Source: CAYJBH01 sp964371365
GTDB taxonomy: Bacteria; Bacillota; Clostridia; Oscillospirales; Ruminococcaceae
Assembly (NCBI GenBank): GCA_964371365.1
Contig: CAYJMO010000012.1
Coordinates: 1-29,504, forward strand
DNA: 29,504 nt
Direction of reading: 5' to 3'
Shown: positions 1 to 7,792 of the stretch, in pieces
Position numbering within the stretch: the stretch's first letter is position 1
How the letters are laid out: each line of letters opens with the position of its first letter
Notes under the pieces: generated by a model
What the model saw: the letters and a program-made list of their open reading frames with translations, nothing else
Database searches by the model: none
Told to the model about the DNA's origin: nothing
Program-made: the position numbers and the translations under genes

Positions 1-52
1 CCGGGCCTCTGCGTCCCGAACGCAGCGCTCTACCAAACTGAGCCACACCCCG
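1..52 (-). tRNA. tRNA-Pro (anticodon CGG), 3' part cut off by the window edge
   Basis: Read on the minus strand, the sequence gives an acceptor 5' strand (CGGGGTG), a D-arm with GCTC/GAGC stem and TTTGGTA loop, and an anticodon arm CTGCG-TTCGGGA-CGCAG. The 7-nt loop places CGG at positions 34-36, hence proline. The variable loop AGGCC and the first T-stem bases follow before the window ends. The T-loop and the 3' acceptor strand lie outside the window, so the gene is cut by the window, not necessarily broken. A near-consensus promoter lies just upstream. Confidence 0.93.
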
Positions 53-67
53 ACATTATCTTTAATG

Positions 68-96
68 ATTATATCAAAACAAGGGTGCAAAGTCAA
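68..96 (-). promoter_or_regulatory. Sigma-A-type promoter of tRNA-Pro
   Basis: On the minus strand a TTGACT -35 box (91-96) is separated by exactly 17 nt from a perfect TATAAT -10 box (68-73). Transcription would begin near 61, about 9 nt before the mature tRNA 5' end at 52. Confidence 0.8.
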
Positions 97-164
97 TACA
101 TATTTTCGTGTTTTTCAATTAGTCGCAAAAATAGTTGGAAGATGTGTCGGTTTTCAGGGTTAAA

Positions 165-196
165 GGACTATATACCATCAAAAGTATGTATAGTCC
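165..196 (-). terminator. Putative terminator of the hydrogenase-like/GGDEF gene
   Basis: An 8-bp perfect stem pairs GGACTATA (165-172) with TATAGTCC (189-196), with a 16-nt loop that can form a few more pairs. It begins 7 nt after the stop codon of the upstream minus-strand gene. On the minus strand it is followed only by TTTAA, so the U-tract is weak and termination efficiency is uncertain. Confidence 0.45.
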
Positions 197-203
197 GAAA
201 GTA

Positions 204-1949
204 TTAGCGACGTCGATCGTATCGGTAGTGCGTCTTATAGAAAGCCTCCTTGTCGATATACATTTTTTTCTCCGCCTCGTTTATCTTGTCGGATAATTCT
301 GAGTGGGAGTGACTAAAAGAGTAGCCTACAGACAACAGTACAGACTTATCCAGCGATAACGTTCTTTTAAGCTCGTTGACCTTTTCGATAAAGCTCTCGG
401 TTGTGCGGCAGATCTCAAGGATAACAAATTCATCGCCACCTATACGGTAGATATTATTCTCGAAAAATTGTCTAAGTATAGCGGTTGCATTAATAATAAG
501 CTCGTCACCGGCATCATGGCCGAGGGTATCGTTCGTCTCCTTTAACTTGTTGATATCTGCGAAGAGAACTCCCAGCAGGTTCGGGTGGCTGTTCTCCAAA
601 TTAGAGAGGGTCTCAAAATAGCTGTATCGGTTAAAGACGTTGGTTAACACATCGATGGTGCTAAGCGAAACAAACTTATCCAACAGGAAGTGGTGACAGT
701 TATTGATGTGGTTGTCGCCGTGGGCTATGGCGTAGGCAAACGCCTCACAACTGCCGTATCCACAAGAAAAACAGTTGGTGTTGCGGTCCTGAAAGGATTT
801 TTTGCCAAGTGCCTCAAAGATGGGGTCAAGGTTAACATCGTCCGGTTTCGCATAGTCGGAGGAACGGTCGGTGTAGACTCTGAAAAAATCCTCTAACCTT
901 AAATTCTCGTCAAAATAATTCATTAAACGGGCAGTGTTATCCTGCAAAACCTCGCCTTTGCGAACATTGATTTTATAGTCTATATCGTTAAACCGTGCGG
1001 TCTTTTTTGTGCCGGTGCCGATGTTACATCCATGTTCACAGTTAAGGGCGTCGATCAGAAGAGGGACAGGTTTGTCGTTTTTGATATCATCCACCAACTC
1101 ACCAAAATACCGTTCAATGTTTGCCACGCCCTCAATCTGTTTGGTCCAAACATCGTTGCCGAGATGGTACTTAACATTTTCACTCAAACCACCGGGGCGG
1201 GGGAATGCAAGGCCGATAGAGCTGTCGATGTTGTCAAATTGTGCCTCGGGATAATCGTCAAGGTTAATATTGTTATCCGTTATATAGTCATAGAGTTTTG
1301 CAAAGGTGATGTTATAGTGCAAAACATCGCCGGTGCTCTCCTCGTTACACTCTCGTTTTTTACCGACGCAGGGTGATAAAAATGCAAATTTGTCCGTCAC
1401 ATTATCGTATTTTTTCAGTATTGTTGCAAGGCAAATAACCGGGCTTTGGACCGGCGATAGATAAGGGAGTAATTCGGTATGAAATTTCTCAATGTAGCTG
1501 ACCACGACAGGGCAGGGTTGAGCTATGACCGTCTTGGGCTTGTTGCGCTCAATGTACTTAAGATACGCCCAGGTGCATATGTCGGCACCATAAGAGACAT
1601 CATATATTTTGTTTAAACCGAGAGACTTTAAATATCCTAAAACCTTTTTAAGGTTGGTGAAATTCTGATAGGCGGCGGGAGCTACCACAAGGGAAATATC
1701 TTGCCCATTTTGCAGGTCATTAAAAAACAAATCAAGGTCATCGACATAGTCCCGTGCATCATGGTCACATATCGAGATGCACTCGCCGCACGAGATACAA
1801 AACCCACTTTTTATATTTATAATGTTTCTGCTGTTCTCCCAATAGGCTCGGTTCGCCTTAGTCGGACAGACAAAAATACACTTGTTGCAACCTTTACAAT
1901 TGGTCTCAACAGTATAGATATAGTTTACTTTGTTATATTTTTGCACCAC
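204..1949 (-). CDS. [FeFe]-hydrogenase-like iron-sulfur sensor fused to a GGDEF diguanylate cyclase
   Basis: This 581-residue protein appears to couple a redox or H2-sensing iron-sulfur module to cyclic-di-GMP synthesis in the cytoplasm. Residues 18-28 and 51-61 hold two CxxCxxCxxxC ferredoxin clusters. Residues 85-340 resemble the [FeFe]-hydrogenase large subunit: cysteines at 146 (QPCP), 194 (SPCVGKK), 304 and 308 (CEHGC) match the cluster ligands of the L1, L2 and L3 motifs. Residues 393-418 hold a further four-cysteine Fe-S motif (CFSCGYGSC...C). The GGDEF domain spans about 430-575, with a metal-site FADIN near 463 and an intact GGDEF at 504-508. The RxxD inhibitory site expected just before it is absent. 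There are no membrane segments. The start is one of two tandem GTG codons (1949 or 1946) behind AAAGG; the second has better spacing. It has its own promoter. The domain architecture is clear, but the signal sensed is inferred. Confidence 0.9.
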   Translation of the reverse strand: MVQKYNKVNYIYTVETNCKGCNKCIFVCPTKANRAYWENSRNIINIKSGFCISCGECISICDHDARDYVDDLDLFFNDLQNGQDISLVVAPAAYQNFTNLKKVLGYLKSLGLNKIYDVSYGADICTWAYLKYIERNKPKTVIAQPCPVVVSYIEKFHTELLPYLSPVQSPVICLATILKKYDNVTDKFAFLSPCVGKKRECNEESTGDVLHYNITFAKLYDYITDNNINLDDYPEAQFDNIDSSIGLAFPRPGGLSENVKYHLGNDVWTKQIEGVANIERYFGELVDDIKNDKPVPLLIDALNCEHGCNIGTGTKKTARFNDIDYKINVRKGEVLQDNTARLMNYFDENLRLEDFFRVYTDRSSDYAKPDDVNLDPIFEALGKKSFQDRNTNCFSCGYGSCEAFAYAIAHGDNHINNCHHFLLDKFVSLSTIDVLTNVFNRYSYFETLSNLENSHPNLLGVLFADINKLKETNDTLGHDAGDELIINATAILRQFFENNIYRIGGDEFVILEICRTTESFIEKVNELKRTLSLDKSVLLSVGYSFSHSHSELSDKINEAEKKMYIDKEAFYKTHYRYDRRR

Positions 1950-1976
1950 AATACCTTTAGTTGTTTTGACAAATAT

Positions 1977-2005
1977 ATTATAACATGACAGGACTAAAAA
2001 TGCAA
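1977..2005 (-). promoter_or_regulatory. Promoter of the hydrogenase-like/GGDEF gene
   Basis: On the minus strand TTGCAT (2000-2005) is followed after 17 nt by a perfect TATAAT (1977-1982), preceded by TGT, which makes an extended -10. The predicted start lies about 20 nt upstream of the GTG start. The remainder of the 1950-2113 gap is AT-rich and shows no gene. Confidence 0.75.
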
Positions 2006-2113
2006 CTGTTTTACATGTCGCATCTTAACAAATTATTAAGGAAATATATAAACTTTATTAAGTTAATACACAAAACTGATAACAAGCATCGATAAAATGG
2101 ATAAAAACAAATA

Positions 2114-3151
2114 TTATTGAGACTGAAAAGAGCCGAAATATTTTTCCTGATTAAGAAAAACCTCATTCATTGCGAGGATATTTTCCGGCGGAATATCAAA
2201 CGAGAGTGCGTGGGTAGGGGCGATAATTAGTCCACCATCTTTGAAAAGTGCGCCGGCGACACGTATAATCTCCTCCTTGATCTCCTCTTCGCTCAGGTAT
2301 GGCAGTGCCTGTTGAGTGGAGACTCCACCCCATACCGCGAGCCTGTCGCCGTACAGCCGTTTGTACTCATGTATGTCATAGACCTCCGGTTGAAAGGTTT
2401 GATAACAATCAAGACCAATCTCGATAAGGTCGGGGAAAATCTCGAAACAGTCACCACATGAGTGTTGTATCACAAATTTGCCGGACTGTTTGACCCGACC
2501 ATAAAGACGCTTCATTCGGGGCTTTATAAACCGACGCCAATGCTCCGGTCCCATTATCAACCCTTTTTGCTGTCCCCAATCATCACCGAAATAGATGCCG
2601 TCAACGTCATACTCAAGGGCAACATCTACAAGGCGCAACATATAGTCACAAATATCGTCATACAGTTTTTCCAGTTCGTCGGCAGAGCTTATCATGCTCA
2701 TCAAGACATTTTCCATGCCCATGAGGCTCCAACTGCGCTCAAACATGCAAAAACCAAATCCGATAATCTTGAATCGATCACCACAAGTGCGGAGCATATG
2801 TTCGATATCATTTCTAAGACGGGGGATATCGGGTGTTGGAAATTGGTAGTCATAATCCTCGATATCTTGGATGAGGTGATTTTCCACCACACCTATCTCT
2901 TTGTCCGCGCCGGAGCGATTCCAGACGACACCAAACTCGTCAAGATACATGTCACGATTTCCCTTGATCTCGCTCGGCCAGCCCCAGTATTGTGTCATGC
3001 TGATACAGCTGCCCATCTTGCTCTCGATATCGTCATCGTCTGTATATTCCATCAACCTGTCAAGTGCTTGATAGGTGAAGTCCATATGATACGGAATAGG
3101 GGAGGTTGCCCGATGATTAAGTGCGTTGATTACAATTTCCCGACGTGTCAT
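2114..3151 (-). CDS. Uroporphyrinogen decarboxylase (UroD)-family protein, probable corrinoid-type methyltransferase
   Basis: The 345-residue protein belongs to the UroD-like family, whose non-haem members move methyl groups between corrinoid proteins and other acceptors. Family hallmarks seen are the N-terminal TRREIVINALNH, the central FGDDWGQQKGLIMGPEHW (about 188-205), GGVSTQ (275-280) and the C-terminal APTHALSFDIPPENI (311-325). The HSCG motif (H230, C232) matches the HxC zinc-ligand motif of MtaA-type methyltransferases; the later Cys ligand of MtaA appears to be replaced by His314. True haem-pathway UroD is unlikely because no other haem gene is nearby and the HxC motif favours methyl transfer. 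The start ATG lies 9 nt behind AAAAGGAG. It follows the LuxR-type gene on the same strand, separated by a hairpin, so it may be controlled by that regulator. The substrate is unknown. Confidence 0.85.
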   Translation of the reverse strand: MTRREIVINALNHRATSPIPYHMDFTYQALDRLMEYTDDDDIESKMGSCISMTQYWGWPSEIKGNRDMYLDEFGVVWNRSGADKEIGVVENHLIQDIEDYDYQFPTPDIPRLRNDIEHMLRTCGDRFKIIGFGFCMFERSWSLMGMENVLMSMISSADELEKLYDDICDYMLRLVDVALEYDVDGIYFGDDWGQQKGLIMGPEHWRRFIKPRMKRLYGRVKQSGKFVIQHSCGDCFEIFPDLIEIGLDCYQTFQPEVYDIHEYKRLYGDRLAVWGGVSTQQALPYLSEEEIKEEIIRVAGALFKDGGLIIAPTHALSFDIPPENILAMNEVFLNQEKYFGSFQSQ

Positions 3152-3177
3152 AGACTTTTTCTCCTTTTAATAAAACA

Positions 3178-3207
3178 GGGCCGTTGCATTCATATTGCAA
3201 CAGCCCC
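3178..3207 (-). terminator. Hairpin between the LuxR-type and UroD-like genes (terminator or attenuator)
   Basis: GGGCCGTTGCA (3178-3188) pairs with TGCAACAGCCC (3196-3206) in a stem of ten pairs with one C-A mismatch. On the minus strand it starts about 5 nt after the LuxR-gene stop and is followed by TGTTTTATT, a moderate U-rich tract, then directly by the UroD Shine-Dalgarno. It probably reduces read-through into the UroD-like gene. Confidence 0.65.
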
Positions 3208-3211
3208 AATC

Positions 3212-4699
3212 TTAGCTCAACATCTTATACATGCGTGCTTTTTTAAGCAGTTCCACCCGACTGGCCACATCAAACTTTTCAAAGATATTCTTGATATGGA
3301 ATTTTACGGTGGTAAGTTTTATCTGCAAATCCACACCGATTGATTTGTTGCTTGCACCCTCGTCTATCATCTGTAGTATTCTCAGCTCCATGTCGGTGAG
3401 TTCGGGAGGGCCGCTCGGTGACTCCTCAATGCCGCTGATAAAATCAAATTTAGAGGGAAGTTTGAGTGAAACCGCTCTGGTCTGTGCCGAAATTGTCTCA
3501 TAGTAGCGAGAGGAACCCTCACCCGTCATCTTTTCATACTTGCCGAGTAGGCGAAACATCAATTTGCCCTTGTCCGCAAAGACGGTGGTGTAGCTATACG
3601 GTCTCGCCATCTCGATTGCATCACCGAGCATCTCGACCGCCTTGTCATCATCGTCCATCTGCATGAGAGAAAGGGCGCAGAGCACGCGACACTCGATGGA
3701 ATCCAGGGCGCGGGATAGCTCGTCAAAATAGTTTATAAGTCCCTGCAAAAGCATTGCGGCATCTCGCCACTCACCGGCGGACATCATCGCTTTTGCTCGA
3801 ATTATATTAACATATTCGGTATCCGGCAGAACCTTGTCCTTATAAAAGTCTTCAAGACCGGCACGCCATGCCTCGACAGCATTTTTATCGCCGGTGCAGA
3901 TTGCCATGTCGGCAATCGTTGCCGCAAGGCTGGGCTCAAGCCAGCTTAATTCCCCATCCTTGACAATATTTTCGGCGAGCAACATCATCTCGGACGACTT
4001 TTCGGTGTCGCCCTCCAACATATAAAGACGTGCAAGCACACATCTTGCCGCAAAGCGAATGTCGGCCTGTTCGGAATTGACTGCAACGCCGAGCGACATA
4101 ACAGCACCGTTAAAATCCCCGCGCTCGAGACAGATTTCGCCCACCGCAAGCTCGACAGCGCCCTTGCCATCAAAGCCGGTTAGGGTGGAGAGCACCGGCA
4201 GGAGTATACTGCGCACCGCCTTGTAATACTTGCCCCATTCAGAGCAGTCCTTATTGCCGCGAAGCACGCTCGGGCGCTTGGCTGTCGCATTTATGCCTAT
4301 CGCTTTGAGCCCCGTCTCACCGTCGTTGGAGAGGGTGGAGAGCAGGATAAGTGTCTGTGCATTGTTGGTCTTAGCTCGCATGACATTGACACGGCTGATA
4401 CAGTTCTCCAAGCTGTCACGCTCTCCTGAACCGCCTCGAACTCCGTCGCGCAGTGTCACTAACATGTTATACCACTGCTCAAATCCGGTATGATCGCCTA
4501 ACATTTTGCAGATATAACACTGCTGGGTGATATGTATTCCGCTTTTTGAGCGCAGTTCCATAGGAATTTCCTGCAATACTGCATTTAAATTCCGTAGTTC
4601 GGGTATGCTCAATCTGTTATAATCCGTGTCACAAAGAGTCGAAAGTGCTTCCTTAAACTTTTGCTCCTTTACAAGCTCTTTTACGGTGGTTAACTCCAT
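3212..4699 (-). CDS. LuxR-type transcriptional regulator with TPR-like N-terminal region
   Basis: A C-terminal helix-turn-helix of the LuxR/GerE type covers the last 60 or so residues: it opens with ELTDMELRILQMIDEG and has the recognition region NKSIGVDLQIKLTTVKFHIKNI. The preceding 430 residues are mainly helical and resemble the TPR-like arrays of MalT/LAL-type regulators, but no Walker A motif is visible. The longest reading frame starts at 4711, but that ATG abuts AAGGA with no spacing. The ATG at 4699 lies 12 nt from AAGGA and 7 nt from GGGA, so I prefer it (495 residues). The gene has its own promoter and an upstream inverted repeat. Its position just before the UroD-like gene suggests it may regulate that gene; this is inference. 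Confidence 0.85.
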   Translation of the reverse strand: MELTTVKELVKEQKFKEALSTLCDTDYNRLSIPELRNLNAVLQEIPMELRSKSGIHITQQCYICKMLGDHTGFEQWYNMLVTLRDGVRGGSGERDSLENCISRVNVMRAKTNNAQTLILLSTLSNDGETGLKAIGINATAKRPSVLRGNKDCSEWGKYYKAVRSILLPVLSTLTGFDGKGAVELAVGEICLERGDFNGAVMSLGVAVNSEQADIRFAARCVLARLYMLEGDTEKSSEMMLLAENIVKDGELSWLEPSLAATIADMAICTGDKNAVEAWRAGLEDFYKDKVLPDTEYVNIIRAKAMMSAGEWRDAAMLLQGLINYFDELSRALDSIECRVLCALSLMQMDDDDKAVEMLGDAIEMARPYSYTTVFADKGKLMFRLLGKYEKMTGEGSSRYYETISAQTRAVSLKLPSKFDFISGIEESPSGPPELTDMELRILQMIDEGASNKSIGVDLQIKLTTVKFHIKNIFEKFDVASRVELLKKARMYKMLS

Positions 4700-4745
4700 A
4701 CTGCGTCCCATTCCTTACATATTAATAAATATCTATACACATATT

Positions 4746-4794
4746 ATTATACACTATTAATTCACAAAATAAAGAATTCTTACAAAATTGTAAG
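4746..4794 (-). promoter_or_regulatory. LuxR-gene promoter with upstream inverted repeat
   Basis: On the minus strand a perfect TATAAT lies at 4746-4751, about 35-45 nt upstream of the start codon, with only a weak -35 (TTTATT at a 16-nt spacing). Further upstream, CTTACAA (4779-4785) and TTGTAAG (4788-4794) form a 7-bp inverted repeat with a 2-nt centre. That position fits an activator or autoregulator site, which would suit the weak -35. Confidence 0.5.
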
Positions 4795-4838
4795 GTTGAA
4801 GTTTAAAAACAAATCTTCAAGCATTAAGTTTTATTCCT

Positions 4839-4880
4839 TTTCAGCTAAAGACGCTGAAATTTCGCCACCATGTGGCAAAA
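4839..4880 (-). other. Tandem hairpins downstream of the response regulator gene
   Basis: Two stems abut with no gap. The first (4860-4880) has nine pairs including one G-U and a 3-nt loop, with core GCCAC/GTGGC. The second (4839-4859) has seven pairs, TTTCAGC/GCTGAAA, and a 7-nt loop. They start 46 nt after the response regulator stop. No U-tract follows, so they are either a weak terminator or a 3'-end stabilising structure. The rest of the 4712-4926 gap is AT-rich. Confidence 0.5.
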
Positions 4881-4926
4881 CCGTAAAACATCGAGAAAGG
4901 AATGATCATAAAAATGGGGATTGCAC

Positions 4927-5607
4927 TTACTCCTTAATTTCAAGACAATAACCCTGATTTCTGACACTGGTAATATAGTACAGTCCCGCCGATTCTAACT
5001 TTTTGCGAAGTCGTGAGAGTTGTGCCCACAACATGCTGTTATTATAACTGTTTTCGCTGTTTGGCCAACATTTATCGTACAACTCCGTTGCACTGATAGG
5101 GGTGTTTTGATGCCTTACAAGCACTCCGAGCAGGGTGAATTCTTTCGGGGTGAGCATGAGGTCTCGTCCCTTAACCGAGGCGGTCATTTTTTCAAAGTCA
5201 AGGCTGATTCCACCCACCTCTTTAAAGTTGTGACGCACCGACCGACGTAAAAGGCTGTTCACCACAGAGAGGAATTCGTCGAGGTCGTACGGTTTGACCA
5301 TATAGTAGTCTCCGCCACCGTCCAGCCCCGCCACGCGGTCGGAAATTTGGGTTTTTCCGGTCAGAAACAGCACCGAAATGTCACTCGACGCTTTTATTTC
5401 ACGGCACAGATCCAGTCCGTTACCGTCCGGCAACATGATATCCAACACCACAAGGTCGATATTTGAGTCGCAAAGCACCTTTCGAGCCTCTGCAAGGGTG
5501 CTCGCCGAGAGGACATTGTGGCCGCCGCGTATCAACTTTCGACGACTATACTCCAAGAGATTTGGTTCGTCCTCCACCAATAATATGGTATTGCTGTTCA
5601 AGCTCAA
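4927..5607 (-). CDS. OmpR/PhoB-family response regulator
   Basis: This 226-residue cytoplasmic protein has a receiver domain (residues 5-118) followed by an OmpR-type winged helix (about 130-224). In the receiver the acidic pair is E12/D13, the phospho-acceptor is D56 (VVLDIMLPDG), the switch threonine T83 and the conserved lysine K105 (VKPYD). The winged helix contains LTPKEFTLLGVLVRH and ends in a TSVRNQGYCL hairpin. The start is TTG at 5607, chosen because AGGAGG lies 7 nt upstream (5615-5620). The sensor kinase gene ends 22 nt before it on the same strand, so the pair is almost certainly co-transcribed and is the cognate partner of that kinase. Targets are unknown; the divergent injection-system operon is a natural candidate. 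Confidence 0.95.
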   Translation of the reverse strand: MSLNSNTILLVEDEPNLLEYSRRKLIRGGHNVLSASTLAEARKVLCDSNIDLVVLDIMLPDGNGLDLCREIKASSDISVLFLTGKTQISDRVAGLDGGGDYYMVKPYDLDEFLSVVNSLLRRSVRHNFKEVGGISLDFEKMTASVKGRDLMLTPKEFTLLGVLVRHQNTPISATELYDKCWPNSENSYNNSMLWAQLSRLRKKLESAGLYYITSVRNQGYCLEIKE

Positions 5608-5629
5608 GTTAGAACCTCCTGAGGTTTCT

Positions 5630-7591
5630 TCATATAGGTAATTTTATTTTGACACTTGTTCCGTCGCCAAGCTGTGAGGTTATTGAAAACTCACCGCCAT
5701 GTGCGATGATTATCTGATTGCATACATAGATGCCTATACCCCCGCGATAGCCGTGCGGTCCACCGTCGACATACTCGTTTTTGAGTTTGTTTAAAATTTC
5801 GGGTGAGATGCCGTCGCCGTTGTCTGAAAGTGTAATATATTGATATTTCTCATCCTCATTCAATTGAATTGTGATAACTCCGTTGGAGGTATGTCGAGCG
5901 GAGTTGGAAAGAATGTTGAGCAGAACCTGTCGCAGACGCTGTTCATCTGCAAAAATCGGTGAGCAGTTTTCCTCAATGGTCAGCTCGAGACGGTTGCCGC
6001 CTTTATCCAACTGATTTTTGTATTGTTTTATGACATCATAGATCAGGTTGCGAATCAGGGTCGATTGACGTGTTAAACTGAGTCGACCGGTTTCAAGCGC
6101 GGTGGTGTCGAGGAGGTCAAAAACCGTCTCGTTGGCCTTTATAACAGTGTCTTTTATGAGGGCTTGATTATGCTGTATCTCGACGATGTTATTTTGAACG
6201 TCGTCGTTAATGAGGTCGAGGGTGTCGCTTGCCGAGCCCATAATTATCGCAAGTGGAGTTTTTATCTCATGTGCTACTATGCCGACAAAGTGAGATTTCA
6301 TCTGCAAAAATCGCTCCAATTCCAATGCGCGTATGCGCATCTCTTTTTCTTCACCTTGAACCTTTTCCATCTCGCGAACATTGATATAAAATAGCGCTAT
6401 CGCCTGAAATATCGCAAAAGCAATGACACCCATCTCGGCAAGAGTGTCGTCAAAAATATTGAGATTCAGATAATAAAGTCCATCGCTGATAGCACAGACA
6501 AAAAGCAGTATCATGGATAAAATGACAATACTTCTCGGAAAATCTACACGTTGACGATTGGCCTTTGAAAAAAGCCAAATTATGATCCCTATCGTAACAT
6601 AGATTATCAATCCGATAAACGAAGCATTAATAAAGAAGATAAAGTATGACATGGTTTTGGAGTCGAGGAACAAAAACAATACCGACAGTGCGATAAAGAT
6701 ATAACCGGAGCGCAAAAGCGGCTTTGTGTTCAACATTTCCCGCACATGATAATTTACGATATATATTAGTAGAACGACGGTGAGGGTTAGGGTGATATAT
6801 TCAGTCTTTATCGCTACTATCCAGGGCAGGTCGGGGAAGACGTTGAAAAAAAACTTGTTGCCGATAAACCCGAGACGCAAAAACCAGACAAGACTCAGCA
6901 GTGAGAAATATATGTTGATGTTGTAGTTTTTTGTGATTATACCCATAATTAGATAGATTAAAAAGAGGGTCAGGCAGATACCGGCCGACAAAACTTCTAT
7001 AATAATGCTGAAGTTATAATACCAGAGCAACAACTCTGAATTGCCGATAATGAGAGTATGATAGCTCGATCCTTCTCGATGGACAAAGTTTGCACCTTGT
7101 ATGACAAGTTGCAGTTCATTATTCGTCGCCGTGGCATGAATTAGCATTCTCTTATACTGTGGCTCAAAACCCTCGGCAGTGATGCTCGGTGTGCCGGCAC
7201 TGTTTGCAAATTCACCATTGACATAGACGGCTCTGGCATAGTCACCCCACACAAAAAACGTGTAGTCCTCGTCACTCGGCATCAGCATGGTCAGGCGTGC
7301 CGTTCTGCCGATATCGGTGTCGATGGGGTTGCCGATAACCGCCTCTTCCTCACGCAGTGTAAACTCCTCAGGGGTGAGCATAACACCCTCAATGTGTTCG
7401 ACATTGCCGTCCAATGTCACAAGTGTGGAGGATAGATCAAATTCACTAAGATCATACACACCATCCTCGGAATAAACAACGGTGAGGTTTGTTTTTTGTT
7501 GCATATATTCCGTTTGTGCATAAAACAGCATCAAAAGGAATATGCTGACAAAGATCAATACTATATATGATGATACATGCTTGTTATTCAA
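5630..7591 (-). CDS. Sensor histidine kinase with 7TMR-DISM sensory region
   Basis: This 653-residue membrane protein has a membrane anchor at 9-25, an extracytoplasmic beta-sandwich region (about 35-185, like 7TMR-DISMED2), about seven membrane helices (190-405), a short coiled linker and a kinase core. The phospho-accepting His is H441 in VAHEIKTPLA. The ATP-binding domain has an N box (LLNILSNSARH, 557-567), a G1 box (DNGDG, 590-594) and a G2 box (GGIGIYVC, 617-624). The family usually senses extracellular small molecules, probably carbohydrates; the ligand here is not known. The start is a TTG at 7591 with a weak TGGG ribosome site; an ATG 16 nt upstream is out of frame and stops quickly. 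Its promoter is divergent from that of the injection-system operon. Confidence 0.93.
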   Translation of the reverse strand: MNNKHVSSYIVLIFVSIFLLMLFYAQTEYMQQKTNLTVVYSEDGVYDLSEFDLSSTLVTLDGNVEHIEGVMLTPEEFTLREEEAVIGNPIDTDIGRTARLTMLMPSDEDYTFFVWGDYARAVYVNGEFANSAGTPSITAEGFEPQYKRMLIHATATNNELQLVIQGANFVHREGSSYHTLIIGNSELLLWYYNFSIIIEVLSAGICLTLFLIYLIMGIITKNYNINIYFSLLSLVWFLRLGFIGNKFFFNVFPDLPWIVAIKTEYITLTLTVVLLIYIVNYHVREMLNTKPLLRSGYIFIALSVLFLFLDSKTMSYFIFFINASFIGLIIYVTIGIIIWLFSKANRQRVDFPRSIVILSMILLFVCAISDGLYYLNLNIFDDTLAEMGVIAFAIFQAIALFYINVREMEKVQGEEKEMRIRALELERFLQMKSHFVGIVAHEIKTPLAIIMGSASDTLDLINDDVQNNIVEIQHNQALIKDTVIKANETVFDLLDTTALETGRLSLTRQSTLIRNLIYDVIKQYKNQLDKGGNRLELTIEENCSPIFADEQRLRQVLLNILSNSARHTSNGVITIQLNEDEKYQYITLSDNGDGISPEILNKLKNEYVDGGPHGYRGGIGIYVCNQIIIAHGGEFSITSQLGDGTSVKIKLPI

Positions 7592-7622
7592 TTTTAAAGC
7601 CCATCAATATTCTTTTGTAGTA

Positions 7623-7651
7623 ATTATATCGCATGTTGTGGAAAAAATCAA
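7623..7651 (-). promoter_or_regulatory. Promoter of the histidine kinase/response regulator operon
   Basis: On the minus strand TTGATT (7646-7651) and a perfect TATAAT (7623-7628) are separated by 17 nt. Transcription would start near 7616, about 25 nt before the TTG start codon. The -35 and the following bases are identical to those of the divergent promoter at 7727. Confidence 0.75.
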
Positions 7652-7726
7652 GACGAAAAGCATGACTTTAATATAAAACGCTCAAATTCAACATAAAATA
7701 AAGTGGAAAACTATCCTAAAGTACAG

Positions 7727-7755
7727 TTGATTTTTTCATTTTTATTTGTTATTAT
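7727..7755 (+). promoter_or_regulatory. Promoter of the contractile injection system operon
   Basis: TTGATT (7727-7732) is followed after 17 nt by TATTAT (7750-7755), five of six -10 consensus bases. Transcription would start near 7762, about 20 nt before the ribosome site AAAGGTG at 7781. No further clear promoter or terminator appears between the genes downstream until a weak candidate before the tube gene, so this may drive the whole cluster. Confidence 0.65.
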
Positions 7756-7792
7756 TAATATAACGAAATCAATATATAGTAAAGGTGTGGTT

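Noticed and set aside
1..52. A broken tRNA gene
   Set aside because: The missing 3' part coincides with the window edge; all visible stems are intact and a strong promoter is present.
2462..3343. Long plus-strand open frame of 293 codons opposite the UroD-like gene
   Set aside because: It lies antisense to a gene with clear family motifs, has no ribosome site, and its protein has no recognisable domain.
7703..7792. N-terminal extension of the first operon gene from a GTG at 7703, giving a hydrophobic, signal-like start
   Set aside because: The extension covers the promoter -35 and -10 (7727-7755), so it would not be in the transcript, and a good ribosome site sits at 7781 for the TTG at 7793.
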